Notes: generated by a model not told the origin, from the sequence alone. Positions 52,445-62,347 are shown, numbered from the stretch's first letter. The stretch: 64,000 bases of DNA from Pseudomonadota bacterium (GCA_018262235.1 JAGTRY010000002.1:1-64000); one strand, 5' to 3'. Numbers and translations: made by a program.

Positions 52445-52650
52445 TCAAGCGACCCGGGCGCCGGCCAGCAACAGGAAGCCGGCCGCAACAAACCGTACGC
52501 CGGCAAACACCATCTGCCCGGCAACATCGGGGCGGGCAATATGAAACAAGACGTAGCCTGCTTGATGGCGGGATAAGCACTTCCCCAAAGCAGACCACAG
52601 AAGCTGGCGAGGATGAAGAAAACGACAGGATGGGCCAGAAAGTGTGTCTG
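52445..52650 (-). pseudogene. Remnant of a DMT/EamA transporter gene
   Basis: One frame encodes PVVFFILASFCGLLWGSAYPAIKQA, the typical start of an EamA transporter. The continuation GYVLFHIARPDVAGQMVFAG and VRFVAAGFLLLAGARVA is in another frame, shifted by one base near 52556, and ends at a stop. Nothing after the second membrane segment is left. It faces the LysR gene, which probably once regulated it. Confidence 0.75.
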
Positions 52651-52771
52651 CGGCAGGGTGGTTCCAAAAAAAATGGGCGGGGGAGACACCCCACCCACGA
52701 GACACAGCAAGAACCAGAGCGATGCGTGAGCTCGTAGTCCTCTGCAACATTGTGGCTGGCGATTTTCATCC

Positions 52772-52802
52772 TATCAATTGCATTAGTATTGCAATATTGA
52801 TA
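52772..52802. promoter_or_regulatory. Candidate LysR operator
   Basis: TATCAAT (52772-52778) and ATTGATA (52796-52802) form a 7-bp inverted repeat with a 17-base AT-rich spacer, between the LysR gene and the transporter remnant. The position just before the regulator start fits autoregulation. Confidence 0.45.
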
Positions 52803-52809
52803 AGTAAAA

Positions 52810-53727
52810 ATGAATCAATCTCCCATCATGGACTTTCGCCATTTCCGCTATTTCGTGACGGTTGCCGAGGAATTGCACGTTGCCCGGGCGGCGACACAGC
52901 TGGGAATGGCGCAACCGGCGCTGAGTCAGCACATCCGCGCCCTGGAAGATCGCCTGGGCGTAAAGCTGTTCCTGCGTGCCAACCGCCGGATCAGCCTGAC
53001 CGAGGCCGGTACGGCCTTTCTCGCCGAAGCGCGTGCGGCCCTGCATCATGCGGAACTGGCGACAAACGCCGCGCAGCGCGCAGCCCGTGGCGAGACAGGC
53101 AACGTGACCATCGGTTACGTCAGCAGTGCACTGGCCGAACCGGCTTTTCTCACCGCGCTGTCAGCCTTCCGCAGCAGCCACCCGGATGTGGTGATCGAGA
53201 TGCGCATGCGCCTGATGGCAGTCCACATCGAGGCCCTGCGCACCCAGGCCGTAGATATAGCGGTCACCCGTGGTCCCTTTCAGGACATTCCGGACGGCTA
53301 CGAATCGTTTGTGCTCGCACGTCAGCCCATGCTCGTGGCCGTGCCACAAAACCATCCGTTGAGCGCAGCGGAATCCATTGCCCTGCAAGACCTCAGCGAA
53401 GACACTTTCCTGCAACCGGAAGATCCGCCCGGCAAAGGCCTGGCCGATACCGTCAACCGGCTGTGCAGCGCCGCCCGTTTCACACCCCGGCGCAGCATGG
53501 TGGTCAACGAGATGGCCTCCGTCGTCGGTCTGGTCGCTGCGAGTCTTGGCGTGGCACTGCTACCCGCCTCGGCCACCACCATGCAGATGCCCGGCGTGGT
53601 CTATCGGCCATTGCGTGATGCCAGCGCGCTCTCCGAGATGCTGGTCGTGCATCGGCGCTTCGAGCGCTCGCCTGCGGTACGTGCCCTGCTGACGCGGCTG
53701 CGTGCCGATGCTATCGCGGTGGATTAG
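52810..53727 (+). CDS. LysR-family transcription regulator
   Basis: 305 residues. The N-terminal winged helix is standard: FRYFVTVAEELHVARAATQLG and QPALSQHIRALEDRLGVKLF. The C-terminal effector domain follows from GNVTIGYVSS. Signal unknown. The start is the ATG at 52810 or a second ATG at 52828 (MDFRHF), which matches the usual LysR start more closely. The divergent gene it would control is decayed. Confidence 0.92.
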   Translation: MNQSPIMDFRHFRYFVTVAEELHVARAATQLGMAQPALSQHIRALEDRLGVKLFLRANRRISLTEAGTAFLAEARAALHHAELATNAAQRAARGETGNVTIGYVSSALAEPAFLTALSAFRSSHPDVVIEMRMRLMAVHIEALRTQAVDIAVTRGPFQDIPDGYESFVLARQPMLVAVPQNHPLSAAESIALQDLSEDTFLQPEDPPGKGLADTVNRLCSAARFTPRRSMVVNEMASVVGLVAASLGVALLPASATTMQMPGVVYRPLRDASALSEMLVVHRRFERSPAVRALLTRLRADAIAVD

Positions 53728-53736
53728 CGCCCCCGT

Positions 53737-55167
53737 TCAGAAGGGCGGCGCTATCGCTTCAGCATAATCGTAGAGGGCGCCAAGAATCGCCTCGCCGCGC
53801 TCGTCAGCCGCCTCGGAAAGCGTATCGATCTGCTCGAAGAAGGCTGTCAGCGAGCGCGCACCGTTGGCCCCTTCATGCAGACACGCCACGCGATGGGCTT
53901 CCCAGCGGGCCTGCTCTGACGCATCCAGACTGGCCGGAAAATTACGGGCACGGTAGCGGAAAAAGATTTCTTCGAGGCGTGCATCCTGAAAACTCACGCG
54001 CGCCTCGCCCAGTTGCTCCGGCGTCAGCCCACGCAACTGGTTGAGCGTGCGCCGGTCGCCGTTGCCGACGAAGCCACCGTAGAGGTCTTCATCCACGTCC
54101 GTAGCCCCCTCTTCGGCCGGGCGCTGGAACACTGCCGCCCATTTGGCGGCAAGAGCCGGCAGGCGACGTGCCTGATCGGCATGAATCAATGCTTGCGGAA
54201 TATCGATCTGCCAGCGCGCAACAACTTCCGGGCTGAGGATCTTGAGGTTGGCAACGACAATCGGTGACTTGTTGATATGGATGGTCTTCACCGGCAGACG
54301 GCTCACACCTTCAGGCAGATCGGCCGCCTTGGTAAACATGCGTGTGCGGATTTCGTCAGCTGACAACTCCGCCAGCGCTTCCGGATCGCACGCCAGATCC
54401 CACACGATGATTTCGTTCTTGTTGGTCGGGTGCTGTGCCAGCGGCCAGACTATCGCCATGCAACCGCGTTCCGGACCGAACATGCCGGAGATGTGCAGCA
54501 ACGGCTTCGGGTTGAGCAGATCGATTTCCTTGAGCACCGCCTCCTTCTTGCGCAGTGCCAGACAGAAATCCCAGAGTTTGGGCTGTTTCGATTTGATCAG
54601 CCGGGCCAGTGCGATCGTGGCATGCACATCGGAGAGCGCATCGTGCGCCGCCTCGTGCAGCAGCCCATTGGCCTGGGTGAGATGTTCGAGCTTGAAGGAC
54701 GGACGGCCGTCTTCATGCTTCGGCCATTCGATGCCTTCGGGCCGCAGCGCCCAGGTGGTGCGCACCACATCGAGCAGATCCCAGCGCCCGCAATCGTTCT
54801 GCCATTCGCGCGCATACGGATCGATCAGGTTGCGCCAGAACATGAAACGCGTGACTTCGTCATCGAAGCGGAGGGTGTTGTAACCCACGCCAATCGTGCC
54901 GGTCTCGGCCAATTCACGCTCGATGACGGCGGCAAACTGGTGCTCGGGCATGCCCTGCTCCACACAGGTCTGCGGCAGGATTCCGGTGAGCAGGCAGGAC
55001 TCCGGGTCAGGCAGGTAATCCGGCGCCGGCTGACAGTAACACATCAGCGGCTCACCGATCTCGTTCAGGTCCGCATCGGTACGAATGCCCGCAAATTGCG
55101 CCGGGCGATCACGCCGCGGGGAAATACCGAAGGTTTCGTAATCGTGCCAGAAGAAGGTGTTGGGCAT
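53737..55167 (-). CDS. sbcB: Exodeoxyribonuclease I
   Basis: 476 residues, normal for exonuclease I. It degrades single-stranded DNA 3' to 5' in recombination and mismatch repair. DEDD-type exonuclease: FFWHDYETFGISPRRDRPAQFA (first acidic site), VGYNTLRFDDEVTRFMFWRN, and HDALSDVHATIALARLI (last site). The C-terminal helical domain is present. The ATG at 55167 is the family start; the ORF track adds 43 unrelated residues. Confidence 0.95.
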   Translation of the reverse strand: MPNTFFWHDYETFGISPRRDRPAQFAGIRTDADLNEIGEPLMCYCQPAPDYLPDPESCLLTGILPQTCVEQGMPEHQFAAVIERELAETGTIGVGYNTLRFDDEVTRFMFWRNLIDPYAREWQNDCGRWDLLDVVRTTWALRPEGIEWPKHEDGRPSFKLEHLTQANGLLHEAAHDALSDVHATIALARLIKSKQPKLWDFCLALRKKEAVLKEIDLLNPKPLLHISGMFGPERGCMAIVWPLAQHPTNKNEIIVWDLACDPEALAELSADEIRTRMFTKAADLPEGVSRLPVKTIHINKSPIVVANLKILSPEVVARWQIDIPQALIHADQARRLPALAAKWAAVFQRPAEEGATDVDEDLYGGFVGNGDRRTLNQLRGLTPEQLGEARVSFQDARLEEIFFRYRARNFPASLDASEQARWEAHRVACLHEGANGARSLTAFFEQIDTLSEAADERGEAILGALYDYAEAIAPPF

Positions 55168-55549
55168 GGTGGCCTGTGGTGCAGTCCGGAAAAGTACCGG
55201 CATTCTACGTGATGGCGAATTCGCGGGCATGACAACTCCGAATGCTGTGTTTAAGCTTGCACATTCAAGTCTTGTCACCCCCACGTGCCGATCCACTGCA
55301 ATATTTTCGGCCTGATTGGCCCGGTCTTTTTGGGACTTCTGCTCATCCTCACCGATGGGCAGCTAGGCTGTGGCCTTTATCTGACGGGAGTTTGCGGGGG
55401 ATCACTGGAAAAACCAGCATTCACCAAGCTTGCCTGAAAGACTGTCAGTCACTACCCTTACGGGCCTACCGGCGGAAGCGCTCCTGACCGATACTCTGCA
55501 ATGAAACAAGCGACTGATTTTTCCCCAACCATCGACAACGGAGCATAGC
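55168..55549. other. Divergent gap between sbcB and the FHA-EAL gene
   Basis: 382 bases. Nothing recognisable as a gene. It should carry promoters for both flanking genes. No strong sigma-70 pair, riboswitch or repeat was seen. Confidence 0.5.
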
Positions 55550-56653
55550 GTGGAAAGGCAATGGTTCCTGGAGTCGATCTCGACAGACGGGTCACGGGTC
55601 ACCCACACCATCACCCAGCTGCCTTTCCGGGTCGGTCGGGATCCGGAAAACGATCTGGTGGTGCCAACCCTCGGCCTCTCCCGCCACCACGCCCTGCTCA
55701 CGCCCGACATCTCGGGCCGCATCCGCCTGACCGATCTGAACAGTACCAACGGCAGTTTCGTGAATCGCCGCCGCATTGATGGATCCTGTCTGCTCGATGA
55801 GAACGACATCGTGCACTTCGGCACAGCCGAATTCCGCCTGCGTCTCCGCCAGAAAGATCAGGCGCACCTGCTGTCTGCCAGCGACATGCACACCATGCTG
55901 GTTCCCATCGGCATGGAGCTTTCCGAGCTGTTCGTCCCCAACGAGGCCGAGTTCCTCGATTTGCTCGATGGTCACGCCATTTCAGGCGCGGCCCAGCCCA
56001 TTGTCACCATGCAGGACCGCACGATCTTCGCCTACGAATTGCTGGGCCGAGCCAACCACCCTTTACTGCCCGCCGCGCCGATCCGTCTGTTCGAACTGGC
56101 CAGCATGCTGGATCGTGAAGAGGAATTGAGCATGGCTTTCCGCAAGTTCGGCCTCACAGTGATTGCCCCGCGTCTGAAGGGCTTTCCGCTGTTCGCCAAC
56201 ACCCATCCGAAGGAAACTTTCAGCGAAGCGTTTTTCACTTCGCTGGTCAGCCTGCGGCGTACTTTGCCAGACCTTGATCTGGTCATCGAGATCCATGAAA
56301 CAGCAGTCACCGAAACCCGGCGCCTGCTGGAACTGGTCGCCCGTTTGAATGACATCGGCGTGCGCTTTGCCTTCGACGATTTCGGCGCAGGTCAGGCACG
56401 CCTGAATGAACTGGGTGAAGCCCCGGCACACTTCGTGAAATTCGACATCGGCCTGATCCATGACATCCATCTGGCCAGTGCGCGCAAGCAGCGGGTAGTC
56501 CGCGATCTCGTCAAACTGGTGCTGGACCTTGGTTCGGTCCCCCTGGCCGAAGGCATCGAGATGGAAGCCGAAGCCCAGATCTGCCAGGACATGGGCTTCC
56601 AGCTCATCCAGGGTTTTCTCACCGGCAAACCGATTCCGGTGGAAAACATTTGA
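55550..56653 (+). CDS. FHA-EAL protein (phosphopeptide-binding domain fused to a c-di-GMP phosphodiesterase domain)
   Basis: 367 residues. Residues 20-95 are an FHA domain: FRVGRDPENDLVV, LGLSRHHALL and LNSTNGSF have the phosphothreonine-binding Arg, Ser, His and Asn. Residues 125-367 are an EAL domain in which the metal and catalytic positions look kept: YELLGR, FANTHP, IEIHE, FAFDDFGAG, KFDIGL, LAEGIE and QGFLTGKP. So it is probably an active c-di-GMP phosphodiesterase steered by a Ser/Thr kinase. No kinase is in the window. GTG start preceded by GGAG. Confidence 0.9.
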   Translation: MERQWFLESISTDGSRVTHTITQLPFRVGRDPENDLVVPTLGLSRHHALLTPDISGRIRLTDLNSTNGSFVNRRRIDGSCLLDENDIVHFGTAEFRLRLRQKDQAHLLSASDMHTMLVPIGMELSELFVPNEAEFLDLLDGHAISGAAQPIVTMQDRTIFAYELLGRANHPLLPAAPIRLFELASMLDREEELSMAFRKFGLTVIAPRLKGFPLFANTHPKETFSEAFFTSLVSLRRTLPDLDLVIEIHETAVTETRRLLELVARLNDIGVRFAFDDFGAGQARLNELGEAPAHFVKFDIGLIHDIHLASARKQRVVRDLVKLVLDLGSVPLAEGIEMEAEAQICQDMGFQLIQGFLTGKPIPVENI

Positions 56654-56770
56654 GACGATCAGCGCCGAGCACCTGATCACTGTGGCGTAAAAGCGCCTGC
56701 AAACACGGATTTGTCATGCGAGGTTTCGCCTGTGCTTTTTCAGCAGCGCGTTCCCCCGTATCATCTCGCC

Positions 56771-57679
56771 ATGCAAAAGCTTCTTGCCCGTCTCGACAAT
56801 CCCTGGTTGTTGCTCGTTCTCACTGCCTTGTTCTGGTCGGGCAACTGGGTGGTCGGGCGCGGCTTTCGCGGTGACGTACCGCCCGTGGCACTGGCTTTCT
56901 GGCGCTGGCTGCTTGCGCTGGCCTGTGTCCTGCCGCTGGCCTGGCCCCATCGTGCCCAGGCCTGGCCAGCATTGCGCATCCACTGGCCAATCCTCACGCT
57001 GCTGGCTTTGCTTGGCATCACCGGCTACAACACGCTGGCTTATTTCGGCCTGCAATACACCACCGCGACCAATGGCGTGTTGCTCAATTCCTTCATCCCC
57101 ATCGTGATCATCGGCCTGAGCTGCGCTTTTCTGGGCAAGCGCCTGCGTGTCCTGGAAGGGATTGGCGTCAGCGTCTCGCTGGCCGGCGTCACCGTGATCG
57201 TGGCACATGGCGAGCTGGCCCGGCTGGCCAGTCTCACTTTCAATCCCGGCGATCTATGGATCATGGTTTCGGTGTTCGTGTGGGCCGGCTACACGCTGCT
57301 GCTGCAACGCCGCCCGGCTGGCCTGCATCCGATGCTGCTGCTGGCCCTGCTCACGGCCATCGGTACTCTCGGCCTGCTCCCCTTCTACCTCTGGGAGCTG
57401 GGCCACGGACGTTTCATCCACGCAACCTTGCCAGCCCTGGCCGGCATCGCCTATTGCGGGATCTTCCCCGCCTTTCTCGGCTATGTGTTCTGGAACCGTG
57501 CGGTCGCCCAGGTCGGTGGCGCCACGGCGGGACTCTTCATCCATCTGATGCCAGTCGCCACACCCATGCTTTCAGCATTATTCCTCGGTGAAGCGCCACA
57601 GCTCTACCACTTTGCCGGCATGGCGCTGATCATTGGCGGGATCTTCCTCTCCACCCGACCGGCTCAGCCTCGTCGCTGA
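56771..57679 (+). CDS. DMT-superfamily (EamA) transporter
   Basis: 302 residues with ten hydrophobic spans, the usual EamA pair of five-helix repeats. LTALFWSGNWVVGRGF opens repeat one, and PGDLWIMVSVFVWAGYTLLL opens repeat two. FWNRAVAQVGGATAGLF is typical of the last part. Substrate unknown. The ATG at 56771 is the only start giving a normal length. Confidence 0.92.
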   Translation: MQKLLARLDNPWLLLVLTALFWSGNWVVGRGFRGDVPPVALAFWRWLLALACVLPLAWPHRAQAWPALRIHWPILTLLALLGITGYNTLAYFGLQYTTATNGVLLNSFIPIVIIGLSCAFLGKRLRVLEGIGVSVSLAGVTVIVAHGELARLASLTFNPGDLWIMVSVFVWAGYTLLLQRRPAGLHPMLLLALLTAIGTLGLLPFYLWELGHGRFIHATLPALAGIAYCGIFPAFLGYVFWNRAVAQVGGATAGLFIHLMPVATPMLSALFLGEAPQLYHFAGMALIIGGIFLSTRPAQPRR

Positions 57680-57751
57680 GCCACCATTGACCGCAGCCGG
57701 TCCAGCGCATCCCCGCGCCTCAAGCGACTGCGGTTCTTTACGCCGACAAGA

Positions 57752-59245
57752 TCAACCCGCCAAGCCTGCGGTCCCGGCGTAGTGGGCGATGCTGCCGCGT
57801 GCGCCCTGCCTGTCCAGACTCGTCAATGCCAGCATCAATTCGGCCCGGAAGCCGGCATGCGAAGCCAGCGCAGGCGGAAAGATGTCTTCCAGTCCGAGCA
57901 GGAAATTCGCAAGACACATATTGTCGCCCCCGCTCAGATTGGCCAGCTCCGTGAGCTTTGCAGCCATCGGATCATTGATCGCGTAACTCAGGCCCGCATC
58001 GGAACGCCCCAGCAGAAAACGCATCCAGGCCGCAACCGCCAGGGTCAGGCGGCGATATGACGCGCCCGCTGCAATACGCTCGGCAATGGTCCCAAGCAGG
58101 CGCGGCGGCAACTTGAGGCTTCCGTCAGAGGCAATCTGCATGGTCTTGTGCTTGAGGTTCGGATTGGCGTAGCGCATCAGCAACTGGTCGCGATACGCCG
58201 CCCGGTCAAAACTGTCCGGCACAGTCAGGGTGGGCGCAATTTCCTCGGTCATCATGGCATGGATCAGCTTGTACATATCCGGATCCGCGATGGCCTGGTC
58301 TACCGTCTCGAAACCACCCAGCACGCCCAGATAAGCCATGGTGGAATGCGTGCCGTTGAGCATGCGCAGTTTGGCGAGTTCATAAGGAATGACATCGTCA
58401 ACCAGCATGGCACCAACCTTCTCCCAGGCAGGTCGTCCGGCCGCGAAGTTGTCCTCGATCACCCACTGGCGGAAAGATTCGCCAGGTACCGGCCAGGCAT
58501 CACGGCAGCCGGTGATGCGCGCGACGATGTCACGAATCTCGTCCGTGGTGGCCGGCACGATACGGTCGACCATGGTGCAGGGGAAGCGCACCGACTCGGC
58601 GACCCACTTGCCCAGCTCGGGATCGATAGCGTGCGCATACTGAACCACCACGTTGCGGAGGATCTTGCCATTGTGTGCAAGGTTGTCACAGGAAAGCACG
58701 GTGAAAGGATTGTCGCGACGCGTGCGCAGCGCGGCGACGAGGTAGCCCGGCACACTCTTGGGCGTGTCGGGGTTCAGCAGGTCATGCTGTACGGCCGGGT
58801 GCTTGAAATCCAGACCATTGGTCTTGGCGTCGTAGCAGTAACCTTTCTCGGTCACCGTCAGTGACACGATGCGCACCCGCGGGTCACGCATCTGGGCCAG
58901 CACCTCGGCCTGTTGGCGCGGCGCCACCAGCACCTTGCGGATGGCCCGCACCACCTGCACCTGCTGACCATCGCGATCACTGGTCAGCACGCTATAGAGA
59001 TTGTCCTGCTCGGCCAGGGCTTGCTGCATGGCCGGTTCATCGAGCACCGTGACGCCACAAATCCCCCAATCACCCCCCGCGGCCAGCATGGCCTGTTCGG
59101 TGTAGACGGCCTGGTGGGCACGGTGAAAGTTACCCAGCCCAAGGTGGACAATGCCGATGGCCGGCTCGCCAAGCGCGCCTCCAAGCAGATGGGATTGCAA
59201 GGCGGGCAATTGCGCGGCGCCCAGGCGCGGTAGTGAAGTACTCAT
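57752..59245 (-). CDS. uxuB: D-mannonate oxidoreductase / fructuronate reductase (mannitol dehydrogenase family)
   Basis: 497 residues. It interconverts D-fructuronate and D-mannonate with NAD(H). IGIVHLGLGNFHRAHQAVYTE is the family N-terminus, with SLTVTEKGYCYD, FTVLSCDNLAHNG and the catalytic Lys region KLRMLNGTHSTMAYLG. Mannitol or arabinitol dehydrogenase is excluded mainly by context: it diverges from manD, which uses its product. Start at 59245 with AAAGG upstream. Confidence 0.9.
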   Translation of the reverse strand: MSTSLPRLGAAQLPALQSHLLGGALGEPAIGIVHLGLGNFHRAHQAVYTEQAMLAAGGDWGICGVTVLDEPAMQQALAEQDNLYSVLTSDRDGQQVQVVRAIRKVLVAPRQQAEVLAQMRDPRVRIVSLTVTEKGYCYDAKTNGLDFKHPAVQHDLLNPDTPKSVPGYLVAALRTRRDNPFTVLSCDNLAHNGKILRNVVVQYAHAIDPELGKWVAESVRFPCTMVDRIVPATTDEIRDIVARITGCRDAWPVPGESFRQWVIEDNFAAGRPAWEKVGAMLVDDVIPYELAKLRMLNGTHSTMAYLGVLGGFETVDQAIADPDMYKLIHAMMTEEIAPTLTVPDSFDRAAYRDQLLMRYANPNLKHKTMQIASDGSLKLPPRLLGTIAERIAAGASYRRLTLAVAAWMRFLLGRSDAGLSYAINDPMAAKLTELANLSGGDNMCLANFLLGLEDIFPPALASHAGFRAELMLALTSLDRQGARGSIAHYAGTAGLAG

Positions 59246-59307
59246 ATAGCAGGCCTTTCCAGAAGATTGATCGGATTGTGTGCGTCTATTCAAAAACACG
59301 CTTGAAC

Positions 59308-59325
59308 ATACTAATATGTTAGTAT
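59308..59325. promoter_or_regulatory. Candidate operator between uxuB and manD
   Basis: ATACTAA-TATG-TTAGTAT is an 18-bp perfect inverted repeat, followed at once by AGTATCA-like half-site sequence. It lies in the divergent promoter region. It is a likely site for the GntR regulator at the right edge. Confidence 0.6.
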
Positions 59326-59432
59326 AGTATCATTTCAATCACACATTTGCGAGCGCTCAGCTAAAAGGCGATAGCCCACGGGAACACCTCCCGGCACAGC
59401 GCTCCTCCTACTCACCGGATGAAAGGCCAACA

Positions 59433-60638
59433 ATGAAAATCACCCACGCCGAAGTCATCGTCACCTGCCCAGGCAGGAACTTCGTCACGCTCAAGATAAC
59501 CACCGATCAGGGCGTACATGGCCTGGGGGATGCCACCCTGAACGGCCGCGAACTCTCGGTTGCTTCCTATCTGCGTGACCACATCTGCCCGCTGCTGATC
59601 GGTCGCGACCCGCGCCGCATCGAAGACACCTGGCAATACCTCTACAAGGGCGCCTACTGGCGCCGCGGCCCGGTGACCATGTCGGCCATCGCTGCGGTGG
59701 ACATGGCCCTGTGGGACATCGCCGGCAAGATGGCCAACATGCCGGTGTATCAATTGCTGGGCGGCGCTTCGCGTGAGCACGTGATGGTCTACAGCCATGC
59801 CACCGGCCGTGACATTCCGGAAACCCTGGATGCCTTTGCCAAATATCAGGACAAGGGCTTCAAGGCGATCCGCGCCCAATGCGGCGTACCGGGCATGAAG
59901 TCGGTCTATGGCGTCTCCAAGGGCGGCGCCTACGAGCCGGCCACCAAGGGCTGGCCCGAAGAGCAATCCTGGTCGACCGAAAAATATCTCGATTTCGTAC
60001 CCAAGCTCTTTGCGGCGATCCGCGACAAATTCGGTTTCGACACCCATCTGCTGCACGACGTGCATCACCGCCTCACCCCCATCGAAGCAGCCCGTCTCGG
60101 CAAATCGATCGAAGACTACCGGCTGTTCTGGATGGAAGACCCGACGCCCGCGGAGAATCAGGAAGCCTTCCGCCTGATCCGCCAGCACACCGTCACCCCC
60201 ATTGCCGTCGGTGAAGTGTTCAACAGCATCTGGGATTGCAAGCAGCTCATCGAAGAGCAGCTGATCGACTACATCCGCACCACCATCACGCATGCAGGTG
60301 GCATCACGCACATGCGCCGGATTGCCGACTTCGCGGCGATGTATCAGGTCCGCACCGGTAGTCACGGCCCTTCGGACCTGTCCCCGGTCTGCATGGGTGC
60401 GGCCCTGCACGTTGATCTCTGGGCGCCGAACTTCGGCATGCAGGAATACATGGGCTACCACGCCGAAACCATGGAGGTTTTCCAGTGTGCCTGGTCGTTC
60501 AAGGATGGCTTCATGCATCCGGGCGACGCGCCGGGCCTGGGGGTGGAGATCGACGAGAAGCTCGCCGCGAAGTATCCCTATGAGCCAGCCTACCTGCCGG
60601 TAGCCCGGCTGGAAGACGGCACGCTGTGGAACTGGTAG
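59433..60638 (+). CDS. manD: D-mannonate dehydratase (ManD, enolase superfamily)
   Basis: 401 residues. It dehydrates D-mannonate to 2-keto-3-deoxygluconate, using Mg2+. [20 protein letters not shown] and [20 protein letters not shown] are the capping domain; the metal ligands are in [17 protein letters not shown] and [22 protein letters not shown] is the later active-site block. The family includes RspA-like proteins with low activity, but the uxuB and TRAP neighbours argue for uronate catabolism. AAAGG precedes the ATG. Confidence 0.92.
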   Translation: MKITHAEVIVTCPGRNFVTLKITTDQGVHGLGDATLNGRELSVASYLRDHICPLLIGRDPRRIEDTWQYLYKGAYWRRGPVTMSAIAAVDMALWDIAGKMANMPVYQLLGGASREHVMVYSHATGRDIPETLDAFAKYQDKGFKAIRAQCGVPGMKSVYGVSKGGAYEPATKGWPEEQSWSTEKYLDFVPKLFAAIRDKFGFDTHLLHDVHHRLTPIEAARLGKSIEDYRLFWMEDPTPAENQEAFRLIRQHTVTPIAVGEVFNSIWDCKQLIEEQLIDYIRTTITHAGGITHMRRIADFAAMYQVRTGSHGPSDLSPVCMGAALHVDLWAPNFGMQEYMGYHAETMEVFQCAWSFKDGFMHPGDAPGLGVEIDEKLAAKYPYEPAYLPVARLEDGTLWNW

Positions 60639-60807
60639 CCATGCAAACGCGATCTCTCATCAGCAAGGGGTCGAGCCGTATTTCGGGACATGACAAAACT
60701 TTTTAGAGCTTATCCGTGGTCACTGCCGGTGGTCTTGCCAGAAAGCACTCAATGACAATGACATCCGGTGTGTAGCCCATCTCACCACCATGAAAAGGAG
60801 ACTCACC

Positions 60808-61788
60808 ATGAGGCGTGCAATGCAAGGAATGGCCGTAGCCCTGTTAGCCCTGGGCTGCATGCAAGGCGCACTTGCGCAGCAGAAGATCGAGCTGCGTGCG
60901 GCAGATTACTGGGACGATGAATATCCGACAGTGCGTGGCATCAAGAAATTCGCTGAGCTGCTCAATCAGCGCACGAACGGCCGGATCACGATGAAGGTTT
61001 TTTCCAGCGGCGCACTGGGCACCGAAAAGGAAACCCTTGAGCAAGTGAAGGTTGGCGCCCTTGATCTGGTACGCGTCAATATTTCGCCGATGAACAACAT
61101 CTGCCAGGAAACGCTGGTGCCCACGCTGCCCTTCCTGTTCCGGTCTATCGACCATATGCACAAGGCACTGGACAGTGCGATTGGTGACGAGATTCTCGCC
61201 TCCTGTGATCCGCAAGGCTATGTCGGCTTGGCCTATTACGATAGCGGCGCGCGCTCCATCTATACGAAGAAGCCCATCCGCACGATTGCCGACATGAAGG
61301 GCATCAAGCTTCGCGTGCAGCAATCCGACCTGTGGGTTTCGCTGGCCGGCGCAATGGGTGCCAACGCCACCCCGATGCCGATGGGAGAAGTCTATACCGC
61401 CTTCAAGACAGGTCTGGTGGACGCTGCGGAAAACAACATCCCCTCCTATGAAAGCTCGAAGCATTTCGAAGTCGTGAAGTACTACTCGCAAACCGAGCAT
61501 TCGATGGCGCCCGAAGTGGTGATGTTCTCCAAACGGATCTGGGACAAATTGTCTCCGCAAGATCAGAAACTGATCCGTCAGGCTGCCAAGGATTCCGTCC
61601 CCTTCCAGCGCCAGTACTGGGCGGAGCGTGATGCGAAATCCCTCAAGATCGTTCTGGATGGTGGTGCCCATATCGTGTCGGATGTGGACAAGAAATCCTT
61701 TCAGGACGCAATGGGTCCGGTCTACGCAAAGTTCGTCACGACGCCGAAGCTGAAGGAATTGGTCAAGCGTATTCAAGACGTGAAGTAA
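60808..61788 (+). CDS. dctP: TRAP transporter substrate-binding protein (DctP family)
   Basis: 326 residues. Signal peptide ([16 protein letters not shown]), then the DctP fold: [49 protein letters not shown] with the Arg that binds a carboxylate, and [16 protein letters not shown]. The expected ligand is a hexuronate such as glucuronate or fructuronate. The ATG at 60808 follows AAGGAG; the ORF track adds six residues upstream of that site. Confidence 0.92.
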   Translation: MRRAMQGMAVALLALGCMQGALAQQKIELRAADYWDDEYPTVRGIKKFAELLNQRTNGRITMKVFSSGALGTEKETLEQVKVGALDLVRVNISPMNNICQETLVPTLPFLFRSIDHMHKALDSAIGDEILASCDPQGYVGLAYYDSGARSIYTKKPIRTIADMKGIKLRVQQSDLWVSLAGAMGANATPMPMGEVYTAFKTGLVDAAENNIPSYESSKHFEVVKYYSQTEHSMAPEVVMFSKRIWDKLSPQDQKLIRQAAKDSVPFQRQYWAERDAKSLKIVLDGGAHIVSDVDKKSFQDAMGPVYAKFVTTPKLKELVKRIQDVK

Positions 61789-61807
61789 GGAACGCTCTTG
61801 ATCACCC

Positions 61808-61829
61808 GTCCGGGCGGAAACGCCCGGAC
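61808..61829 (+). promoter_or_regulatory. Intercistronic hairpin between dctP and dctQ
   Basis: GTCCGGGCG and CGCCCGGAC form a perfect 9-bp stem closed by a GAAA tetraloop. There is no T tract. Its place right behind the binding-protein gene suggests mRNA stabilisation that raises DctP over DctQM. Confidence 0.7.
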
Positions 61830-61858
61830 TCATCTGACGTGCCGCTGGAGAATCAACG

Positions 61859-62347
61859 ATGTACAGCAAACTCTGCGCCATGCTGGCAAAGACCAGCCTG
61901 AAATTTGCAGCAACAGGCCTGGTCGCAATCATCATCTGTGTCCTGTATCAAGTATTCGGACGGTATGTGTTGAACGACACGCCGACCTGGGCAGAGCAGC
62001 TTGCGCTACTGCTCGTTTCATACGTAACCATGCTCGGAACCGCTGCTGGCGTGCGGGATGCCGGGCATATCGGCCTGGAATCATTCCTGGTCCTGGCGCC
62101 CGAAGAAATCCGGCGAAAGCTCGAACTGGTCATTCATGCACTGGTGGGAGCCTTCGGCGTCAGCATGGTTTATTACGGAAGCATTCTGGCGGCAGATCAA
62201 TGGCAGGAGATGCTTCCTACCCTCGGTGTTCCTGACGGACTGCGCTATGTCTCGATTGCCATCTGCGGAGCACTGATCGTTCTCTTTTCCATCGAACACC
62301 TGATTGCAATCGTTAACAAAGAAGAGGTGGTCCCAGCATGGCACTAA
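61859..62347 (+). CDS. dctQ: TRAP transporter small membrane protein (DctQ family)
   Basis: 162 residues with four hydrophobic spans. VFGRYVLNDTPTWAEQLALLLVSY is the family signature and GHIGLE the conserved loop. It couples the binding protein and the large permease. It overlaps dctM by 10 bases. Confidence 0.92.
   Translation: MYSKLCAMLAKTSLKFAATGLVAIIICVLYQVFGRYVLNDTPTWAEQLALLLVSYVTMLGTAAGVRDAGHIGLESFLVLAPEEIRRKLELVIHALVGAFGVSMVYYGSILAADQWQEMLPTLGVPDGLRYVSIAICGALIVLFSIEHLIAIVNKEEVVPAWH

Noticed and set aside
52354-52710. Longer N-terminus of the heparinase-like protein (903-residue ORF)
   Set aside because: It would place the signal peptide inside the protein. The extra part is the decayed transporter sequence in a chance open frame.
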